Shown: positions 54,663 to 61,625 of the stretch, in pieces | Numbering within the stretch: position 1 is the stretch's first letter | How the letters are laid out: the number at the start of each line of letters is the position of its first letter | DNA from: Shewanella sp. CG12_big_fil_rev_8_21_14_0_65_47_15 | Lineage (GTDB): Bacteria > Pseudomonadota > Gammaproteobacteria > Enterobacterales > Shewanellaceae | DNA length: 64,000 nt | Assembly: GCF_002783505.1 (NCBI RefSeq) | Contig: NZ_PFGL01000017.1 | Span: 52,253 to 116,252 of the forward strand | Direction: 5' to 3' | The notes under the pieces: generated by a model | What the model was told of the DNA's origin: nothing | Databases searched by the model: none | The model's input: the letters and a program-made list of their open reading frames with translations, nothing else | Program-made: the position numbers and the translations under genes

Positions 54663-55436
54663 ATGAATATTGTTAATAATTTCAGAGCTCATGTATTACA
54701 TCATTCTAGTGCGGCAGAAAAGCTAGGTAAACATGAGCTTGCCCTAGATATTGTACGAATAAAGCAAGGCAAAAATAATAAAAAGATTGCTGGAGTTATT
54801 GCCGAGGTGTCAAAGGATAAAGCACTATTTGCTGAGGCAAATATTAAGCTGAACAAACTCCTGGATAAGGATGATAAATATCAGACAATTATCGCAAAAA
54901 ATCCTCATGCTGAAACTGTGATGCAGCTTGCTGCATTATTGGAAAAGACCCCTGATGCCCTGAAGCAGGAAGGGATTTTCAGAATATCTCCAAGCTCAGA
55001 GCAAGCGAATAAAATTAGTAGTCGCCATATGATACAGAATTTTGATGAGCTAAAGAGTATGAACAATGTGCATCATATTGTTGCTCATCGGATCAAGGCA
55101 GAGCTACAACAGTCTATGATGAACAAAGATAGTGACATTATTGATGATGTAGTAAAAAAATGTGCAAATGATGCTACGTATATCCCTGCATTGGAAGAAT
55201 TACCAAAGCAATTAGCCGAAGTCGTGAAGCTTTGTCAGCATGTCATTACATATACTGATGAAAATAAAATGACGGCCAAAAGCTTGGCTATAGTGTTAGC
55301 CCCCAGAATTGAAAATAGTAAAAATGCACCTAACGACATTCAGAATATGAGTGAAAGAATAGCAAAATCAGTGGAATATACTGAAACATACCAGACATTT
55401 TTAGAGCGATGCATAAGCCAGTCTGTGGCTAACTAA
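54663..55436 (+). CDS. Putative T3SS effector with eukaryotic-type RhoGAP domain
   Basis: 257 residues. From about 85 to 250 it follows the eukaryotic RhoGAP domain: LEKTPDALKQEGIFRISPSS with the arginine finger (Arg107, as in GIFR of p50RhoGAP), the conserved Lys145 in HRIKAEL, and LCQHVITYTDENKMTAKSLA plus IVLAP with the conserved Asn201 (NKMT). The arginine of the usual LKxxLRxLP motif is Gln here (Gln149). Known bacterial GAP effectors (YopE, ExoS, SptP) use an unrelated small helical fold, so a true eukaryotic-fold GAP effector is unusual. I start at the ATG 54663 (AAGGA eight bases before). The first 80 residues would be the secretion/chaperone region. Promoter element C is upstream. 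It would be expected to switch off host Rho, Rac or Cdc42; this is inferred. Confidence 0.8.
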   Translation: MNIVNNFRAHVLHHSSAAEKLGKHELALDIVRIKQGKNNKKIAGVIAEVSKDKALFAEANIKLNKLLDKDDKYQTIIAKNPHAETVMQLAALLEKTPDALKQEGIFRISPSSEQANKISSRHMIQNFDELKSMNNVHHIVAHRIKAELQQSMMNKDSDIIDDVVKKCANDATYIPALEELPKQLAEVVKLCQHVITYTDENKMTAKSLAIVLAPRIENSKNAPNDIQNMSERIAKSVEYTETYQTFLERCISQSVAN

Positions 55437-55600
55437 GTAACTGATTAATATTCTAGCCAAATAAGTAAGCAGATATGAATTTGCAAAAAGTCACAGAGAT
55501 GATATTCATTTGTTCGTATTTTAAACTAGTTTAACGTATTGATAATCATCGCTTTAAATTAGTCGGTTGATATTATATTGTTTTTTAAATAGGAATTATT

Positions 55601-55879
55601 ATGTTTGTAAATGCAACTATAAATCGAGAGTTATTGAGTCTAAATGTGTCAACGAGTGAACTATCTAAGTTAGAAAAAATGGATGTCAAACAAATAAAGC
55701 AGATTGATGTTAATCGGCTAAAGCAAACACTCTCAAGCACAGAGAACCAAGCTAAGCAATCACGGATATTAAAAATTTTAAATGAAGCGGGACAGTATAA
55801 TGAAAATGGCATCCATATGTTAAGTAAATATTCGCCAAGCAAGATTATCGATCTACACATACACAGAATGCTTCGTTGA
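55601..55879 (+). CDS. Orphan N-terminal module protein (remnant or small effector)
   Basis: 92 residues. The first ~63 align with the N-terminus of the proline-rich kinase effector at 53097: NVSTSELSKLEKMDVKQIKQ matches NISSSELKKLEKLDVKNIRN, followed by RLKQTL in both. After this the sequence diverges (IHMLSKYSPSKIIDL) and stops. RBS AGGA before the ATG is good. Either a decayed effector that lost its catalytic part, or a free secretion module. A hairpin and another kinase-like gene follow. Confidence 0.65.
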   Translation: MFVNATINRELLSLNVSTSELSKLEKMDVKQIKQIDVNRLKQTLSSTENQAKQSRILKILNEAGQYNENGIHMLSKYSPSKIIDLHIHRMLR

Positions 55880-55930
55880 ATTATATTTTTCAACACATAT
55901 CTTAAACCTCCGTGTGAAAACATATCTTTT

Positions 55931-55951
55931 GGGCTCCAGAGTATGGAGCCC
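55931..55951 (+). terminator. Hairpin between orphan module gene and kinase gene
   Basis: GGGCTCCA, loop GAGTA, TGGAGCCC, then ATTTATTTATTA. A probable terminator; the kinase ATG is only 23 bases further, so the kinase gene would need read-through or its own promoter. Confidence 0.6.
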
Positions 55952-55973
55952 ATTTATTTATTAGGATGGACTT

Positions 55974-56660
55974 ATGCCTCTAATTAATATAGCTGCCAAC
56001 TCTGGGCCACGAGCAATACCGAAAGAAATCGATGACACAGTAAGGCAAGGAGCGAGTAGTACTTTGCAAGTCAAATGCGTTAAGAATCTTTCAAAGATAG
56101 TTGCTGAAAATTCCTCTGAATTACCAGGAAAAGCAAAGCGTCATTTGAAGTTACATTTAACGATTCCCAAAGGGATAGAAAGTGGTGAATTGCTAGGTAG
56201 CGGTTTATGCGGTGATGTGAGGAGGGATGTTGACCACAAGGGTTTTGTTTTAAAAAGCTTTACCCGATTTTCGAAAGACGATGCACAGAGGGAGTGCCAG
56301 CTTTTTCTTAAAGTGTATGGGGAAGGAAGTGCTGAGGTTGTTGAAAAAAATGACTCAGTTTATTTGAGAATGCTAGAGGTACCCGGTAAGGCCTTAGTTC
56401 ATTGTGTTTCATCTGAATTACCTTCGAATGCAGATGAGTTATTTCTAAGAATGATAGCCGATTTAAATGAAGTGGGTATTATTCATGGGGACCTTCATTC
56501 TGGAAATATTATGTATGATTATGATTCAAATAGGTTTTGGCCGATAGATCTCAGTAATGCATATGATGCCTACTATGAAGAATCACATGCTGGTCGTAAA
56601 TTTATGGATATCGATAACCAGAAACGATTCGAGCAAATTATGTCTAAGTTGATAAAATAG
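55974..56660 (+). CDS. OspG/NleH-like kinase, putative T3SS effector
   Basis: 228 residues with a compact kinase fold: Gly loop LGSGLCGDVRR (74-84), ATP lysine Lys94 in FVLKSF, Glu107 of helix C, catalytic loop HGDLHSGNIMY (171-181) and the metal Asp192 in PIDLSN. The chain ends shortly after, lacking most of the C-lobe, as in Shigella OspG (196 residues) and the NleH kinases, which dampen host NF-kB signalling. RBS AGGA precedes the ATG. It lies 23 bases after a hairpin and shows no copy of the promoter element. Kinase function and translocation are inferred. Confidence 0.72.
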   Translation: MPLINIAANSGPRAIPKEIDDTVRQGASSTLQVKCVKNLSKIVAENSSELPGKAKRHLKLHLTIPKGIESGELLGSGLCGDVRRDVDHKGFVLKSFTRFSKDDAQRECQLFLKVYGEGSAEVVEKNDSVYLRMLEVPGKALVHCVSSELPSNADELFLRMIADLNEVGIIHGDLHSGNIMYDYDSNRFWPIDLSNAYDAYYEESHAGRKFMDIDNQKRFEQIMSKLIK

Positions 56661-56821
56661 AGATCGACGGGATCTTGGTAAGTTGAACACTTCGCTACAT
56701 CCAGTACTATATAAGTGGTGATAAGGAGATTTTTTGCAATATGTGGGTGCAGCTTCATATCCGATAATGGTCGTCTACACCCGTTTTCAAAGTTGAGTGT
56801 TAATCTGAGCTGCGCTACAGT

Positions 56822-56854
56822 CCCAAAGTAAGCCCATAGAGGGCCTACTTTGGG
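56822..56854. repeat. Imperfect 14-bp inverted repeat
   Basis: CCCAAAGTAAGCCC, loop ATAGA, GGGCCTACTTTGGG (13 of 14 pairs) between converging genes; probably a two-way terminator, though without T tracts. Confidence 0.6.
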
Positions 56855-56930
56855 CTTGATGTTCAGATGAACACTACTTGCCCATAGCTGACTGAGTTCG
56901 TGTTATTTAGGTATCAGTGATGCTAAAAAC

Positions 56931-57644
56931 CTAATCATTAGAAATGGCGATATTTTTGATACAAAAATCACCCTGCCTTAAATACTCGACTAGTGAATCT
57001 CGCCATTGAATTGGCATTTGAGCACCCGTAGGTACAAGACCTGATACCTTCAAAGCTGTTGCTCGCGAGAAGCTATGATTAATTACAAAGTCTGGTTTAT
57101 CACCGTTTAAGGAAGTCGATGTTGTTTTTATCTGTGCGAAATCATCATTAATTTTAATGAGCGCAAAACCTAAGGAGCTTTCTTTGGATAATCCGGCCTC
57201 GAGAGCAACTGCCATATGATGTGTCATTCCTGCAGGTCTATTTCTTAAAAAATCAGGCATTATAGAATTGCCCTCACGTTCACCTAAGGCCCCAGAAGCA
57301 TAGCGGTTCATTCCTTGTTGTGATGTATTGGTCAATGTTTGCCCATTTAAATGTCCCATAGAGCGATCAAACACGTTTACTGGAACCAGTGAAACTGATT
57401 TTTTTGCAGTGTCAATGACTCCAATAAACCATTGCCCAGGCTTAGCTGCTTTCCAATCATGTAAACTCTTACCGACAAAACTCAGTTGCGAGGTTGCATC
57501 AGCACAATATTGTGCTGCAATTGGAGTGGAAATATTTCTAATTGACTTTATATTAGATGAAAAGTCATTTCTTGTTATTGGATTATTATTCAATAATGGC
57601 TGGGCTGGTGTTGTTATAGATAGCGATATAATTTGTGCCGGCAT
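56931..57644 (-). CDS. Putative T3SS effector, family not recognised
   Basis: 237 residues starting MPAQIISLSITTPAQP, a Ser/Thr/Pro-rich leader like those of the other island proteins (the leader MPxx... recurs). I start at 57644, with GAGG six bases before; the longer frame from 57743 would add 33 residues with no look of homology. The body has blocks GQWFIGVIDTAKKSVSLVPV, GMTHHMAVALEAGL and LGFALIKIND. A His pair (THHMAV) could be catalytic, but no family is recognised. It is oriented opposite to the neighbouring genes. A weak copy of the promoter element (AAATTTCAATGGTAGAGT) lies about 90 bases upstream. Confidence 0.5.
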   Translation of the reverse strand: MPAQIISLSITTPAQPLLNNNPITRNDFSSNIKSIRNISTPIAAQYCADATSQLSFVGKSLHDWKAAKPGQWFIGVIDTAKKSVSLVPVNVFDRSMGHLNGQTLTNTSQQGMNRYASGALGEREGNSIMPDFLRNRPAGMTHHMAVALEAGLSKESSLGFALIKINDDFAQIKTTSTSLNGDKPDFVINHSFSRATALKVSGLVPTGAQMPIQWRDSLVEYLRQGDFCIKNIAISND

Positions 57645-57960
57645 AAAGACCTCGAAGTGTTTAACATGTATGTCATAATAGTATCTCTTCATGTAGGGGC
57701 TGGCATGATATTTTTTATGGCATATTAAGAAAAACTCTACCATTGAAATTTAAGCCAGTTTCTTATTGGGTGTCATGATTAATTTACCCTAACTGAGAAT
57801 GGTGATTGTCACTAATTTTTGCTTACCATGGTGATACTTTATTTTCACAAAATAACAGGCGAGAATGGGGGCATGCTGGTCATAATTGTTGAGTGACTGG
57901 TGAAATTATGTTTGACCTATATAGCAATAGCCTGATTTGCAGGTGTTTCCGTTTTTATCA

Positions 57961-57984
57961 GAAGTTTTCACTGGTTACTCGGTG
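57961..57984 (+). promoter_or_regulatory. Probable weak copy E of the shared promoter element
   Basis: GAAGTTTTCACTGGTTACTC followed by GGTG keeps the GAA, TTTCA and GTG anchor positions at the same 24-base length. It lies 199 bases before the first apparatus gene. Confidence 0.35.
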
Positions 57985-58131
57985 CGGTGGTGCTTATATT
58001 TTGCGCCTCCTCCTTCTAGAAGCTAAGAAGATGCCAACAATCACTAGCAATTTTCATTGCCATGAAGGCTAAAACCAGAATGACAGTAGCCAGTTTTTGT
58101 AAGCTATTAGCCAGATGCGTGGCGGTTTACA

Positions 58132-58140
58132 GGGGGGGGG
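58132..58140 (+). repeat. G9 homopolymer upstream of the needle gene
   Basis: Nine consecutive G residues 43 bases before the needle ATG, in the probable leader of the T3SS operon. Tracts of this length are prone to slipped-strand changes. Confidence 0.9.
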
Positions 58141-58183
58141 CAGCAATAAAATTTTTATAATTAACACTTAGGAGCGTATTTAG

Positions 58184-58459
58184 ATGTCTCAATTATCAAC
58201 GGGTTATATCAGTGGTGTGTTTGGTGGTTTAGTGAATAATGCCGATGACAAAGTCAGTACATTTATTACTGACCATACAGGTTCTGTCGGTGCTGATGGC
58301 TCTTTCACAAAAGATCCAAACGGTACGCTTATTTTAAGCGCCTCCGATTCACTGTCATTGCAACAGTTAATGGCGGATCAAAGCATTACAGCACAAACAT
58401 CGACATCGACATTGAAATCGATCAAAGATTCTATTTCTGCCGCAGCTAGAAATATTTAA
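58184..58459 (+). CDS. sctF: T3SS needle subunit candidate
   Basis: A 91-residue protein with no signal or membrane span. The C-terminal helix (STSTLKSIKDSISAAARNI) matches the needle-protein pattern ST(I/V)(K/R)S(M/I)KD of YscF/PrgI. The N-terminal part is rich in Asp, Gly and Ser, and a small loop (SFTKDPNGTL) stands where YscF and PrgI have their P-S/D-x-P turn. It is about the usual size (80-90). RBS GGAG is ten bases upstream. First gene of the apparatus run: needle, SctR, SctT, SctI-like, SctC, SctN, SctO, SctP. Confidence 0.65.
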   Translation: MSQLSTGYISGVFGGLVNNADDKVSTFITDHTGSVGADGSFTKDPNGTLILSASDSLSLQQLMADQSITAQTSTSTLKSIKDSISAAARNI

Positions 58460-58506
58460 TCTTTAATGAGATTTAATGGGTTAGCGGTCTATAGAGAGTG
58501 TTATCG

Positions 58507-59202
58507 ATGTTGCAATTACTGAATCCGGATAATGCATTTTCGGGGGCAAATTTAATTTTACTCCTGACTCTGATCTTGTTGTCTACCGTATTTTTTATAT
58601 GTTTCTCTGGCTATGTTAAGTACAACATAGTGCTTAATATTATTAAGAATGCGGTGGGTACACAACAAATCCCGCCCACAATAGTAGTGAATTTACTTGC
58701 GGCATTAATGGCGCTGAATAGTATTTGGCCAGATGTAAAGCCAGGGTTAGAGAGAGTAAAGCCTTACTTTGTTGAGCAGATCAACGCTGGTGTAGAACCC
58801 GATGTACTGCAGTTGTCACCTGAGCTGGAAGATAAAAAACCAGAAAATATCACTATGTATTATTTGGTTAGTAATGCATTTGAGTTTTTTCCTGAGCTTT
58901 TGGCGAGGGCGGAGCGCAAAACTAATGAATTAACTGGGATAATCGACATTCCACTGAATTTTGATTCAGGTAATAATACGTTGAAATTTTTTCTCGGGAA
59001 TTTAATTTTAGATCTATACCAGGGATTCGAATTCGGCTTAAAGCTATACATGATATTTGTGAGTATCGACTTTTTAATCGCGGTGATCCTAAGTGGTGTC
59101 GGTATGACCATGCTATCGCCGACGGTAATATCGACTCCAGTAAAACTCGCGGTATTTTATTTTTCGGATAGTTGGACGATTTTATTTAGGGCGCTTCCGT
59201 GA
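58507..59202 (+). CDS. sctR: T3SS export apparatus protein SctR (FliP/YscR family)
   Basis: A 231-residue inner-membrane protein with a span at 13-35 and two more near the C-terminus. The C-terminal FliP/YscR signature is clear: LYMIFVSIDFLIAVILSGVG followed by MTMLSPTVISTPVKLAVFYF. SctR forms the pentameric core of the export gate with SctS and SctT. I use the ATG 58507 (GAGAG upstream). The SctT gene follows two bases after the stop. A gene for SctS, usually found between them, is absent here. Confidence 0.88.
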   Translation: MLQLLNPDNAFSGANLILLLTLILLSTVFFICFSGYVKYNIVLNIIKNAVGTQQIPPTIVVNLLAALMALNSIWPDVKPGLERVKPYFVEQINAGVEPDVLQLSPELEDKKPENITMYYLVSNAFEFFPELLARAERKTNELTGIIDIPLNFDSGNNTLKFFLGNLILDLYQGFEFGLKLYMIFVSIDFLIAVILSGVGMTMLSPTVISTPVKLAVFYFSDSWTILFRALP

Positions 59203-59203
59203 T

Positions 59204-59887
59204 ATGGATACGCTTCTCTTTCCTAACTGGCTGTTATTTGCTGGATTATTTTTATTTTTAAAAATTTATAATCCAACCCGTTTATATCTGGATAATTCAT
59301 CGGCACTGGCTATTGCCATCGGGCTCGCCATTGCACTGGAAGCCAGTGACTTAGGTGCAATACTGACACCGTTCTGGATAGTAAGTGTCATCATTTTTGC
59401 TATGTTTGCATCCGTACCTTACTGGCTCAGTGGCATGGTGGGTAGTGTGATACAACAACTCTTATTGCTAAACGAACAGTCGGTACAAGATAGGCGTTTT
59501 ACCGATGAGTCAGAGGCTCTATCTAAGATGAGTTCTTTGATGTTTTTGATGTATGCCCTAGATTCTGGTGTGGTATTTAGGCCTCTGTTATCGGTGATCT
59601 CTGAGAATATTGAACAAGGGGCTAATGTCGGTTTTGATACCTTGTATTTTTATATTACAGATAGCTTAACTATGATGGCTATGGTGACTGGGAAATATAT
59701 TATTTTATTGTTATGCATCACCATTTGTTGTGGTTATGTCGATCTTTTTTTTAAAAAAGCATCTCTATCTATAAGCACCACCGCAGATATTAAGGCTATA
59801 ACAGTGATCATTATTCTTAATTTGTGGCTGTTACAAGATCAGTTTTATGTGTTCAAGCAAATAATGAAAAAGGCGGGATATGAGTAA
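59204..59887 (+). CDS. sctT: T3SS export apparatus protein SctT (FliR/YscT family)
   Basis: A 227-residue inner-membrane protein with five or six spans, a little shorter than usual (about 250-260). Position after SctR and the C-terminal part (CGYVDLFFKKASLSISTTAD, then IKAITVIIILNLWLL) fit FliR/SctT, whose last span follows a similar L(N/S)...IK motif. The FliR-type segment SGMVGSVIQQLLLLNEQSVQ is also visible. Its end overlaps the next gene by 8 bases. Confidence 0.8.
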   Translation: MDTLLFPNWLLFAGLFLFLKIYNPTRLYLDNSSALAIAIGLAIALEASDLGAILTPFWIVSVIIFAMFASVPYWLSGMVGSVIQQLLLLNEQSVQDRRFTDESEALSKMSSLMFLMYALDSGVVFRPLLSVISENIEQGANVGFDTLYFYITDSLTMMAMVTGKYIILLLCITICCGYVDLFFKKASLSISTTADIKAITVIIILNLWLLQDQFYVFKQIMKKAGYE

Positions 59888-60167
59888 CATTAATTTAATG
59901 AATGTCACACCGAATAGTCAGCAACTTAACACTGCGGCAGAAAAAGAAGCCCTCCAGTTTGAGTCTGCGCTCAAATCCGTTGCTGCGGAAGTCGGATTGG
60001 CGAGAAAGGTTACGGATGGTCAAGTACATATTAATGATAGTAAAGGGGATTACATCACGGAAGATGAATTTCTCCTGATCGTTTTAGAGCAAAACATTAT
60101 TAGAGAGGGCGTTAAGCAAATGAAGGCCAGTGAGGAACGCATGAAGGAGATCCTCGATGAAGCCTAG
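59880..60167 (+). CDS. Small T3SS protein, candidate inner-rod subunit SctI
   Basis: 95 residues. Position between SctT and SctC, an N-terminal FESAL segment and a C-terminal amphipathic helix (VLEQNIIREGVKQMKASEER) resemble the SctI/YscI inner-rod family (F-D-A-x near the start and a final helix). It overlaps both neighbours (8 and 11 bases). It could also be a different small T3SS component with no known name; assignment rests on context. Confidence 0.4.
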   Translation: MSNINLMNVTPNSQQLNTAAEKEALQFESALKSVAAEVGLARKVTDGQVHINDSKGDYITEDEFLLIVLEQNIIREGVKQMKASEERMKEILDEA

Positions 60168-61623
60168 TCTCTTGTTGTTATTTTGCCTATGTACGGCTTT
60201 TACGTGTCAGGCCAAGGTATTCATTAAGCAGTCAGACATTGACTTGAAAGGCGCTTTGGTTGCTATAGCTAAGGATATGCAGGTCAAGTTGGTCGATGAT
60301 GTTGAAGAAAAAGTAGCAAAACAGCCTATTACCCAAACACTCTCAGGTGATGGACTCGAACTGTTAGCGCAATTATCGGATGTCTATGATTTCGATTGGT
60401 ATGTTTATGGCGGCACGCTTACGGTGCATTCTGGACAAGCGTATATCAACCATGCGTTTAAACCGCGCAACATAGCACCGGACAGTCTGCTTGAAGAGTT
60501 AAAGAGTGCATTTACCGCCAATAATACGACGAAAATTGGACTCGTTGGCAATGGCAATTCAATCTTTATATCTGGGACGCGTAAGTTTGTTAGTGATGTT
60601 GTTATTTACGCGAATATGATAGATAAGAACCAATTTTTAGAGAGTGGTAATAATTTGGAGTTGGCCCGGATTGAGTTTAATTACTTGTCTGTCGTTGATC
60701 GCCAAATTAATTCATACGATGGCACTGTGACCTTTCCCGGTGCTCAGTCTTTAATCTCATCGGCGATTGAAAAAATCGGTCAGTTTGAAAATATTACTGA
60801 TGGAGAAATGGTTAAGCGGGCCTATAAGCTCAAGCTTAACCAAAATGATAAGCAGCAACTGGAAGAGGATGAGTTCACCTCTAAAGTGCAAGTGCTGCCA
60901 GGCAGTAATGCGCTGCTGGTGCGTGGCACTCCAGAGGAGATCCAATTAGCGAAACGTATTGCGACACTGATCGATGTTCAACGCCAACAGTTATTATTTT
61001 TCCTGCGCGTTTATGATGTCTCGGTAGAGCGCACCGAAGCCCTCGGTGTCAACAGTTCATGGCTGAACGGAAGCCGTGGCCTGTACGATATTATTGTCCC
61101 ACCGTTTACGGATACGGTTGATTTTTTCAAAAATTTTCAGGCCTTGTATAACAACAACATGGCGAGGGGCGTGTACGAAACCAATCTATTAATATTAGAG
61201 AACCAACAGGGTCACTTTGGGAAAAAGGAAACTGCAACTGTAGTGCTTATTTCTGATAAAGAGGTTTCGACCCAAAAAATTGAAGCAGAGAATAGCCTCT
61301 ATGTGACGGGACGGTTATTACCATCGGGCAAAGTGCAGGCGAAATTTAGTTATATAGAAGAATCACTCGATGATGATAGTAATTCTGAGGGGGGCACGAC
61401 TCAAGCACCTAGAGTGAACTCCCAGTCTTTAACATCGGAAGTTTATATTGAGCCGGGGCAGACCGTTATTTTGGGGGGATTCGATAATACAGTGACGGAT
61501 AGTATTGATAGCGGTGTGCCTATTTTATCGAGTATTCCTTTGTTGGGTGAATTATTTAAGAGTAAGAAAGAGACTAAACGTAAATATAAACGCTACGTAT
61601 CGGTGTCGTTTAAGGTGATCTAG
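60157..61623 (+). CDS. sctC: T3SS outer-membrane secretin SctC
   Basis: 488 residues with a Sec signal peptide (ending FTCQA). N0/N1 ring-building domains (about 25-190) lead to the secretin core (about 265-488) with the conserved SEVYIEPGQTVILGGF and the end signature SGVPILSSIPLLGELF. It is at the short end for T3SS secretins (YscC about 600, InvG about 560), without an evident long S-domain. It multimerises into the outer-membrane channel; a pilotin would be needed or dispensable, and none is seen here. It overlaps the preceding small gene by 11 bases. Confidence 0.93.
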   Translation: MKPSLLLLFCLCTAFTCQAKVFIKQSDIDLKGALVAIAKDMQVKLVDDVEEKVAKQPITQTLSGDGLELLAQLSDVYDFDWYVYGGTLTVHSGQAYINHAFKPRNIAPDSLLEELKSAFTANNTTKIGLVGNGNSIFISGTRKFVSDVVIYANMIDKNQFLESGNNLELARIEFNYLSVVDRQINSYDGTVTFPGAQSLISSAIEKIGQFENITDGEMVKRAYKLKLNQNDKQQLEEDEFTSKVQVLPGSNALLVRGTPEEIQLAKRIATLIDVQRQQLLFFLRVYDVSVERTEALGVNSSWLNGSRGLYDIIVPPFTDTVDFFKNFQALYNNNMARGVYETNLLILENQQGHFGKKETATVVLISDKEVSTQKIEAENSLYVTGRLLPSGKVQAKFSYIEESLDDDSNSEGGTTQAPRVNSQSLTSEVYIEPGQTVILGGFDNTVTDSIDSGVPILSSIPLLGELFKSKKETKRKYKRYVSVSFKVI

Positions 61624-61625
61624 TC

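Larger units (their letters stand above)
57645..58183. other. Control region between effector block and apparatus operon
   Basis: 539 bases. They contain the likely promoter element E (57961-57984), a stretch (about 58018-58120) whose minus strand reads LANSLQKLATVILVLAFMAM and could be an IS4-type transposase scrap, and a G9 homopolymer 43 bases before the needle gene. Confidence 0.45.

Noticed and set aside
55585..55953. 122-codon minus-strand open frame
   Set aside because: Antisense to the 92-residue module protein whose similarity to the 53097 N-terminus fixes the coding strand.
58018..58120. Possible IS4-type transposase fragment on the minus strand
   Set aside because: Only about 33 codons, no DDE motif or terminal repeats visible; too little to call a mobile element.
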